Positions 61,501 through 64,000 of a DNA stretch of 64,000 nt are shown piece by piece (within the stretch, counting starts at the first letter, position 1; the number at the start of each line of letters is the position of its first letter). The notes beneath the pieces were generated by a model. That model made no database searches, had not been told where the DNA came from, and worked only from the letters and a program-made list of their open reading frames with translations. Origin of the DNA: Portulaca oleracea (taxonomy: Eukaryota > Streptophyta > Magnoliopsida > Caryophyllales > Portulacaceae); NCBI GenBank assembly GCA_029582165.1, contig CM055871.1:30579802-30643801 (forward strand), in the 5' to 3' direction. The position numbers were made by a program, and so were the translations under genes.

Positions 61501-64000
61501 ATTCGCCCAGCATACAGGTGGTATAGCTGGGTCCAAAAACCTTTCATTCTGTGGTTGTATCCAAATCTGCTTTGGCAAATATGGAAGAAGGATAATTTTC
61601 TCTAAGTTCGTATATATCAACCTCCCCCCCCCCCCCCCAAAAAAAAAAAAACAACAAAAAGAAAACACCCTCGTGCTGTAAAAACAAATAAATGAATAAA
61701 CACCAGAATCAAGCCTCAATATGCACAACTGCACACGCAAGAGATGCAAATTAATGCATTGAGCACCAAACATTCAAAAATTGAAAGACAAAAAAGAACC
61801 TTACCTCTTGATTGCATCAGGCACACAACTCAACTTTTGGGACTCTTTATCCTTCACAGAGATCGAAATTTCTTTTGCCTCTTCGCTGCAAACCATCAAG
61901 AGTTGCAGAATTTGGTTACCTTCAGGCAATTGACAAAACCTTCTCTATCATTCTAGAAAAGGTGAGCCAGCAGACAAGGCTTTATACCACAAAATACAGG
62001 CACACATCTTAGTTTAAAAAGGTATGCCTTAGGCTTGCCTAGTCCCGGTGAAGCACAAGCCTTCGACCTTGGACAGAGAGGGTGAGGTGAGGCTCATCCA
62101 AAAGGCCCACAAAAGGCGCGCCTTTTTTTACCCCTTTTGAATCCCAGTGACGAAAAAAAATGTAAAAAAGATTCTTTTTGTTGTGTTTACATGCCGGCCC
62201 CTCCGGGCGCGGACATTACGATAATCGCTTGAGGATCGTGGTGGCCTCACAAATCACCACGAGTCTTTCCAGCGTGCTTCGTCCTCGCTCACACGCTGCC
62301 TGGGAAAACTTCCCAGGAGGTCACCCATCCTTTGACTACTTCCAGCCAAGCACGCTTAACTGAGGAGTTCCCAACGGATGAGCTACCATAAAAGAAGGTG
62401 CAACTTGGTGATATGAGTAGTCGTTTCAATCCCTTTAAGCCACACTTAACTATATACCTGGGGTGTTACAGTTTCCTTCTAATTCGATCCCCTCAACCCT
62501 AAAACATCTCCATACACACTCACAACTTCTACTTTTCTCTACTACAATCATGTGGAAATGATTTTCATTTCATGCTAACAAAATATAAACATATGTAGTG
62601 CGCCTCGTGTCTAAAAGGCGTGCAACTTTGCCTTCGGAACCTGTGCCTAGGCTCTAGGACCTTTTTCACCTTTTTGCGGCTTGGGCTTTTTTGACCTAAA
62701 GCACACGGCCTTTGTCATTTAAGACTCGGAGAAGGGGGTGGGAGCTAGAAAAAACATAAATTAATGACTAAAACCACAAGCATTCATAAAGGGGATTGAT
62801 ATTTGGTACAGCATAGGGAAAAAAAAAGGAAATTCCATCAATTCGACTTAAACTTTGACAAGTTCCACATGGAGGATGATGATTTTGTGGAGCCTAACAG
62901 AGCCCCTATGCTCTTTATATAGGGTTAACAACTATATGAAGCACTAAGTCATTAACCTTACTTAGCTAAACCACTACCTCTTGAATGAATGTTAGCTGCA
63001 ACAGTATAGTTAGTGATCACTTCGAATGGAATTAATCTTATCAACATCATCAAAGACAAATGAGAAGCTTTATAGTAGTCAGGACTCAGGATAACATTGA
63101 AAAGAGAATAAACACATCAATCCTAATTTTGTACATTAATACGAGCAGAAGAACATTCACACTATTATCTCAATCACTTAACTCTGTAATGATGAACTAA
63201 GCTCTGTACATTAATACCAACAGAGGAACAGCATACACAAACCTGTCTTCCGCATAATATATGTGTTTGTTTGTGGGCTGATTATCTAATGAATGCAGCA
63301 CAGCTTTAAGTTTTTCAACTTTCTGCAAACAAAGAAACACACTTGTCAACAATCGATCAGGAATCACATCAACCATCTACATTTGTTCCTTATAAAATGA
63401 AGTTGAACAATGTAGATTAGTATGAACCTATAGTAGTTGTACATGCCTTCTTTTCACTCTGAATTTTCTGAAGCACATATCCCATATCTTGGGTCTTCAT
63501 CAGCTGAAGCTCCTCTGCAGTGTACTTGTTTGCCACACTCCTATTATTCCAAAGGCAAATACGTTATGACAGTTTGGGAAGAGCGAAAGAATAAACACAA
63601 AGAGGGAACATTAAAACCAAAAGAAGCATTACTCAGGTCTATGAACTCCATCAACCACTTTGGTTTTGGTCATCCGGAAATAAAATTCATCAGGGTTCCT
63701 ATTTGCAGCCTTCTCAGCGAGAATCTGAATGATCAACAAAGAATCACAAGTCCATCAGCTAATCAACATAAAACCATAAGAAGAACAATGGAAAACAACA
63801 AAGAAAGGAACCAAACATAAATCAACAAAAACAGACAATCAACAGACAAAGTATTTGAAAAAAAGGTCAATTTCAATCACATTACTTCCTTTTCCTTCCC
63901 TTCATTCCCCTTTCCTCCCCCTCTATCCCATCAATACAAATACAGGCGGGCATAGGAATTGAATATATTACCCGCAAAGCCTCCTCTTTTTTGTGATATT
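58588..64000 (-). CDS. UTP11: UTP11, U3 snoRNP (SSU processome) protein; 5' end outside window; early stop in last exon
   Basis: Exons in the window (minus strand): 64000-63972 (partial), 63724-63633, 63540-63447, 63322-63243, 61885-61805, 59880-59781, 58659-58588. The readable protein has about 181 aa; roughly 45 N-terminal residues are missing. Family blocks are clear: YHKKEEALR, AANRNPDEFYFRMTKTKVVDG, YTAEELQLMKTQDMGYVLQK, KVEKLKAVLHSLDNQPTNKH, DASYRELEARMKRVQDLERV and KKGKKRKLREEELV. UTP11 works in the nucleolus in early 18S rRNA processing. All junctions are in phase. Intron 63446-63323 begins with GC rather than GT. The last exon ends SKPVYK then TGA at 58590-58588. The next in-frame codons read TAERKR and TGA (58569-58567), which is the expected family tail (VYKW-AERKR) with Trp replaced by stop. 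Confidence 0.9.
59881..61804 (-). other. UTP11 intron with a 47-bp tandem duplication
   Basis: A unit starting TAACAATAAAAAAGAAAGAT and including ACGACACGAGATGAA repeats at 61384 and 61431. A C15-A13 run lies at 61624-61651. No gene or mobile element ends were seen in the rest. Confidence 0.6.
62184..62470 (-). mobile_element. Cassandra-type TRIM LTR carrying 5S rRNA sequence, in a UTP11 intron
   Basis: Read on the minus strand, the element begins TGTAACACCCC at 62470 and contains about 75 nt of 5S rRNA-like sequence, which is the defining feature of Cassandra retrotransposons. It then carries a GC-rich 3' part ending near 62184. No second LTR or internal region is seen, so it is a solo or truncated LTR. 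No clear target duplication was found, and the 3' edge is uncertain by several bases. Confidence 0.8.
62300..62372 (-). promoter_or_regulatory. 5S rRNA-derived Pol III internal promoter inside the Cassandra LTR
   Basis: On the minus strand the 5S box A (TTAAGCGTGCTTGGC, 62359-62345) is followed by the intermediate element and box C (GGATGGGTGACCTCCTGGG then AAGT, 62330-62308). These match plant 5S rRNA almost exactly. The segment is not a full 5S gene, because the first part of the rRNA and the Pol III stop are absent. Confidence 0.75.

Larger units (their letters stand above)
61886..63242 (-). other. UTP11 intron hosting the Cassandra LTR
   Basis: The Cassandra LTR (62184-62470) is flanked by two patches rich in AAGGCGCGCC, GCGCCT and CCTAGG-like motifs (62010-62125 and 62590-62715). 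They could be two halves of one older repeat split by the insertion, but I could not confirm a junction. Confidence 0.4.

Noticed and set aside
62300..62372. A functional 5S rRNA gene
   Set aside because: Only the internal promoter part is present, with Cassandra LTR sequence on both sides. There is no full 5S transcript unit.
1..64000. A new multi-gene defence or metabolic system
   Set aside because: Only three intact or near-intact genes are present, all from known plant families. The rest is repeat-derived or plain AT-rich sequence.

Overview
The window is nuclear DNA of a flowering plant, most likely a eudicot. It is AT-rich, its genes carry many short exons with GT/AG introns, and it is full of plant repeat types: L1-like LINE remnants, Stowaway, hAT-like and Mutator-like MITEs, solo LTRs, and a Cassandra-type LTR carrying 5S rRNA sequence. 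The species cannot be named from sequence alone.

Three protein genes can be read. (1) At 2378-3796 (+) there is an intronless family-1 UDP-glycosyltransferase of 472 aa, most like group A/UGT91 sugar-on-sugar transferases. (2) At 7449-44169 (-) there is one very large gene of the SABRE/KINKY POLLEN family, the plant bridge-like lipid-transfer proteins related to animal BLTP2/Hobbit and yeast Fmp27. I reconstructed 23 coding exons by hand. They sum to 7863 nt, every junction is in phase, and they give 2620 aa, complete from start to stop. Its 22 introns make up about 29 kb and hold most of the local repeats. (3) From 58588 to the right edge (-) there is UTP11, a subunit of the U3 snoRNP/SSU processome. 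Its 5' end lies outside the window. Its last exon has a TGA where the family has a Trp codon, and one of its introns has a GC donor.

Layout. 1-2300: foldback and TA-rich repeats, then the UGT promoter. 2378-3796: UGT. 3800-7448: AT-rich spacer with an ATC microsatellite, a small MITE and the SABRE 3' flank. 7449-44169: SABRE, with LINE fragments in introns 1, 4, 7, 8, 9, 14 and 17 and Stowaway elements in introns 13 and 19. 44170-44620: SABRE leader with three possible uORFs and a possible TATA box. 44620-58500: a gene-poor stretch holding a broken ketoacyl-CoA-reductase-like SDR fragment, diverged local duplications, a 626-bp solo LTR (5-bp target duplication), a 393-bp Mutator-like MITE (9-bp duplication), a 361-bp foldback MITE, a 1.4-kb solo LTR inside a GT microsatellite, and a 439-bp hAT-like MITE (8-bp duplication). 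58588-64000: UTP11, with a Cassandra LTR in an intron.

The three genes do not form a pathway. SABRE and UTP11 are housekeeping-type genes on the same strand, and the UGT is a specialised-metabolism type gene. I saw no CRISPR array, tRNA gene, virus or new multi-gene system. The most notable points are the UTP11 Trp-to-stop change in a highly conserved C-terminal tail, the GC-AG intron, the uORF-bearing SABRE leader, and several precisely bounded transposon insertions.
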